Source: Candidatus Brocadia sp.
GTDB taxonomy: Bacteria; Planctomycetota; Brocadiia; Brocadiales; Brocadiaceae
Length of the DNA: 8,147 bases
Assembly: GCA_030837935.1 (NCBI GenBank)
Contig: JAUQXU010000076.1
Span: 1-8,147 of the forward strand
Direction of reading: 5' to 3'
In this document: positions 5,897 to 8,147 of the stretch, piece after piece
Layout: every line of letters begins with the position of its first letter
How positions within the stretch are numbered: position 1 is the stretch's first letter
Position numbers and translations under genes: made by a program
The notes under the pieces: model-generated
Database searches by the model: none
What the model was told of the DNA's origin: nothing
What the model saw: the letters and a program-made list of their open reading frames with translations, nothing else

Positions 5897-6928
5897 CTAT
5901 GCATGAATTAAATTAATTTTAGAAGGTTCGTCTATACCCAATCCTAATGTTGCAGCAGTGGAGATGTATTTTGGTTCTCGATTTGCTTGTTTTAAAGACG
6001 GAAGCTTTATTTCTTTCCGTTTTTCTTCAATAATACCATGGCAAATTTGATCCAGGGCAACAGGATCTCTGCCAACAACAATTCCATTATAATTCCACGT
6101 CCACTGGGGTTTGTAACCTGGCCCTCCATGGTACTGTGCCAGAAGTGCATCGCAAACAATCAGTCGCACTTTATCTGCAATATAGGGATGGGTATTTAAT
6201 TCTGCGACAAAAGGATTACAATTGTTCCCATGATATTTATTCGGATTATGAATAACACCAAAAAAATTCTTCATTGCCACACTTATACCTGCCAAATCGT
6301 GATCCTTCAGGACAGGGACATTAACAATAGCTGTACATAAACGTGAGACTATTTTACTAAAACATGTTCCTACACTACCAGCTAGTTGTGGTTCGGCTTC
6401 ATAGCCTCCACCCGGAAGCTCATCTGTGCCAAAACATCGGATTCCTTCAGTCGCACGCCGGATGCGAAATCCAGCAGTTTCTAATTCCCGATTAAACCGC
6501 TCGAAAATAATTATGTTTTTATCTTTAACGCCTGCTAGCTTTAAACCTTGTATAACGGATTCCACAACCGCAATATGAGGAGACATTGTCTTACCGGATA
6601 GACAGTTTAACTTTAGGCCGACAACGTCATTAGGTTTAAAAAGGGTTCGCCATGCCTTTTCTTGTGATGGTGTGTTGGTTAATTGCATTACCGCTTTGTG
6701 AATTAAGCGTGAAACCAAAGTTTCTTTTACAATTCCCGTCTCTGCAAATAAACTGTCATCACGGCCAATAACTATCGTAGAAGGTATAAGTGCGGATATA
6801 TCTCCGCCACATGTAATAGGAATTGGATAATTCGTAATATATTTCCCAATTATAGTGGAAGCATAAATACTACTGCCTAATTGCAACGTTTTTTTAAGAA
6901 ATAATCTTCTGCTTTTGCTTATCTTCAT
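5897..6928 (-). CDS. Tat-exported DUF362 domain protein
   Basis: The 343-residue protein begins with a twin-arginine signal: SRRLFLK at residues 6-12 matches the S-R-R-x-F-L-K consensus. A moderately hydrophobic stretch follows to about residue 39. This predicts export of a folded, probably cofactor-bearing protein. The rest resembles DUF362: VVGLKLNCLSGKTMSPH (102-118), a helix LKLAGVKDKNIIIFERF, VNVPVLKDHDLAGISVAMKNFFGVI (202-226) and GIVVGRDPVALDQICHGII (282-300). The biochemical function of DUF362 is not established. Some relatives carry a ferredoxin-like domain, but no CxxCxxC cluster is present here; cysteines are scattered (40, 109, 165, 189, 198, 237, 259, 296). It is transcribed alone, with its own promoter and a strong terminator downstream. 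The ATG lacks a Shine-Dalgarno. Confidence 0.85.
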   Translation of the reverse strand: MKISKSRRLFLKKTLQLGSSIYASTIIGKYITNYPIPITCGGDISALIPSTIVIGRDDSLFAETGIVKETLVSRLIHKAVMQLTNTPSQEKAWRTLFKPNDVVGLKLNCLSGKTMSPHIAVVESVIQGLKLAGVKDKNIIIFERFNRELETAGFRIRRATEGIRCFGTDELPGGGYEAEPQLAGSVGTCFSKIVSRLCTAIVNVPVLKDHDLAGISVAMKNFFGVIHNPNKYHGNNCNPFVAELNTHPYIADKVRLIVCDALLAQYHGGPGYKPQWTWNYNGIVVGRDPVALDQICHGIIEEKRKEIKLPSLKQANREPKYISTAATLGLGIDEPSKINLIHA

Positions 6929-6936
6929 ACAGGTTA

Positions 6937-6965
6937 ATAGTAGAAATAAATTTACGAAATGTCAA
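6937..6965 (-). promoter_or_regulatory. Promoter of the DUF362 gene
   Basis: On the minus strand a perfect TTGACA (6965-6960) and TACTAT (6942-6937, 4 of 6) are separated by exactly 17 bp. The -10 ends 8 nt before the ATG, so initiation at the usual distance gives a 5' UTR of about 0-2 nt, which fits the absence of a Shine-Dalgarno. This is the best -35/-10 pair in the window. Confidence 0.55.
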
Positions 6966-7144
6966 CGATGTTATTTGGAGAATACATGGTGCTTTTCAAC
7001 AAAAGATTGGAGCAATCATAAATACGCACTTGCAATACCATATATCTTTTGCTTTAATTTGATTGCATTGGGATTTCAAACATAACATAAAGAGTATTCC
7101 TTAATTATTATCACACGTCTGGCGTATTATTTTTTTAAATTCAT

Positions 7145-7172
7145 TTAAGAAAAAATTTATCTTTATTATAAT
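7145..7172 (+). promoter_or_regulatory. Candidate promoter of the cupin lipoprotein gene
   Basis: TTAAGA (7145-7150, 4 of 6) and a perfect TATAAT (7167-7172) are 16 bp apart. The -10 ends 9 nt before the ATG, which again has no Shine-Dalgarno, so the mRNA could be leaderless. The 253-bp region shared with the divergent DUF362 gene is AT-rich; a short inverted repeat GATTG-gag-CAATC (7005-7017) in it could be an operator, but nothing else supports that. Confidence 0.4.
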
Positions 7173-7181
7173 TTTTTGATA

Positions 7182-8147
7182 ATGAACACTATAAAAATCT
7201 TTTGTGGGCTTCCACTTTTAATATTATCCCTCATCCTTATTGGTTGTACAACAGTAAGATATTATCCTGTTAATTTTGTAGAATCTCTCCAGCACCCCAC
7301 CAAGTTCCCTGAGGTCTTTTCCTCTAACGTACAAAACATTGAAGAGGTTGCAAATAAAAATCCTCTTGGTGAAAATGAAGATATAAAGATAACAGATGTG
7401 GGTGAAAATAAAAATTCAAGCATGCACCTTGTTCAAATACGTGAAAATGGAGAACTGCATCCGCATTACCACAAACGGCATGATGAGGTTATCTATGTTA
7501 AAAAAGGGAGTGGTATTGCCACACTCGACGGAACGCGATATTTAATAAAATCCGGTTCTATTTTGCAAATTCCTAGTAAAACTGTACACAAATTCCTTAA
7601 TACGGGCGGCGAACCATTTATGGCTGTTTCTATCTTTTCTCCACCATTTGACGGAAGAGATGAAAAAACTATCAAGGGAAAAAAGAAACCCGATCGTGGT
7701 GTGAAAGATGAAAAAAGGCTTGCAATGAAAAAATCTGAAAAGGCTACTGAAAGAAATCAAGCATCATCAGAAAAAGAATCCACGGATGAAGAAATCCAAA
7801 CTTCTGCGGTCAAATCTCAAACAGTTGGAGAACAGGAGTTAAATAAATCTGTTCAAGAGGAGTGGAACTCTAACACAGAAAAAAAATCTCTTCCTCCTAA
7901 AAAGGTTTCCTTGGCAGAAAACAAAAAGAAATCAAGGCGTGTAACAACTGATGAAGAATCCGCAATAAATATCGAAGACTTGCACGAAAAACTTACGAAA
8001 TTGTCGGAGCTTAAAGAGGAAGGGATTATCTCTGCCGAAGAATATGAAGGGAAAAAGGATGCCCTTGTGGCGGGTAAGGACATCGGTGAACTTCCAGAAT
8101 TAAAAGGTCCTGCAAAAAAGAAAATCCCCTTAGAAGATGAACCTGTT
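7182..8147 (+). CDS. Lipoprotein with cupin domain, charged linker and SHOCT-like motif (open at right edge)
   Basis: I translated this frame by hand: 322 codons without a stop up to the window end, so the C-terminus is missing. Residues 1-21 are a lipoprotein signal with lipobox LIGC (Cys22), placing the protein on a membrane outside the cytoplasm. Residues 80-157 are one cupin barrel. Motif 1 reads G90-x4-H95-x-H97-x4-E102-x6-G109 and motif 2 G125-x5-P131-x4-H136-x3-N140, with His95, His97, Glu102 and His136 as likely metal ligands. The usual motif 2 glycine is replaced by Lys133. Residues 158-262 are a hydrophilic Lys/Glu/Ser/Gln-rich stretch, probably disordered. Residues 265-297 (DLHEKLTKLSELKEEGIISAE and on to EYEGKKDAL) look like a SHOCT helical hairpin, a short domain usually found near C-termini. 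The ligand or reaction is unknown; cupins may bind, isomerise or oxidise small molecules. The ATG has no Shine-Dalgarno and lies 9 nt after a TATAAT. Confidence 0.85.
   Translation, partial: MNTIKIFCGLPLLILSLILIGCTTVRYYPVNFVESLQHPTKFPEVFSSNVQNIEEVANKNPLGENEDIKITDVGENKNSSMHLVQIRENGELHPHYHKRHDEVIYVKKGSGIATLDGTRYLIKSGSILQIPSKTVHKFLNTGGEPFMAVSIFSPPFDGRDEKTIKGKKKPDRGVKDEKRLAMKKSEKATERNQASSEKESTDEEIQTSAVKSQTVGEQELNKSVQEEWNSNTEKKSLPPKKVSLAENKKKSRRVTTDEESAINIEDLHEKLTKLSELKEEGIISAEEYEGKKDALVAGKDIGELPELKGPAKKKIPLEDEPV

Noticed and set aside
7021..7128. Inverted repeat AATACGC / GCGTATT, 94 bp apart
   Set aside because: Seven bases at this distance in AT-rich DNA is likely chance; there is no direct repeat, transposase or symmetry suggesting a mobile element.
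7493..8083. Several minus-strand open frames of 60-76 codons
   Set aside because: All lie antisense to the cupin lipoprotein and arise from its Lys/Glu-rich codons, which read as Phe/Ser-rich on the other strand.

Overview
The window is bacterial DNA of low to moderate GC. All but one of its genes lie on the minus strand. No single gene fixes the taxon. The AT-rich intergenic DNA and the gene mix (a Tat-exported DUF362 protein, cupin and SHOCT domains on a lipoprotein, a stand-alone uncharacterised nucleotidyltransferase) would suit a Gram-negative-type environmental lineage such as an anammox-type planctomycete. That placement is an impression only and was not tested. No rRNA, tRNA, CRISPR array, transposase or insertion-sequence end was seen.

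Layout, left to right. The left edge cuts an inner-membrane protein of the YqhA/UPF0114 kind, whose start codon overlaps the stop of a full-length dnaJ (ATGA overlap). Upstream of dnaJ is a PLP-dependent cysteine desulfurase. An AT-rich stem-loop separates it from a nucleotidyltransferase-fold protein (NTP_transf_5 type) that probably starts at a TTG codon behind a perfect AGGAGG. Next come an exported single-domain rhodanese and a ThiF/MoeB-type E1-like enzyme, 58 bp apart and probably one transcription unit. A strong intrinsic terminator isolates that pair from a DUF362 protein with a twin-arginine signal. Across a 253-bp divergent promoter region, the only rightward gene encodes a lipoprotein with a cupin barrel, a charged linker and a SHOCT-like helical hairpin. 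It is still open at the right edge.

How the genes may work together. Three of them (cysteine desulfurase, rhodanese, ThiF/MoeB-like enzyme) belong to families that relay sulfur as persulfide or thiocarboxylate, but no MoaD/ThiS-like carrier is visible. The rhodanese carries an export signal, so it should sit on the other side of the membrane from the E1-like enzyme. DnaJ and the YqhA-like protein look translationally coupled. The DUF362 protein and the cupin lipoprotein are both predicted to be exported and share a divergent promoter region.

The most notable signals are the lipoprotein-cupin-linker-SHOCT architecture, a recurrent placement of -10-like boxes 6-10 nt from start codons that lack a Shine-Dalgarno (possible leaderless mRNAs), a possible ~100-nt small RNA or attenuated leader ending at the terminator upstream of thiF, and the ThiF/rhodanese pair that looks like a split version of the common MoeB-rhodanese fusion. 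None of these is proof of a new system.
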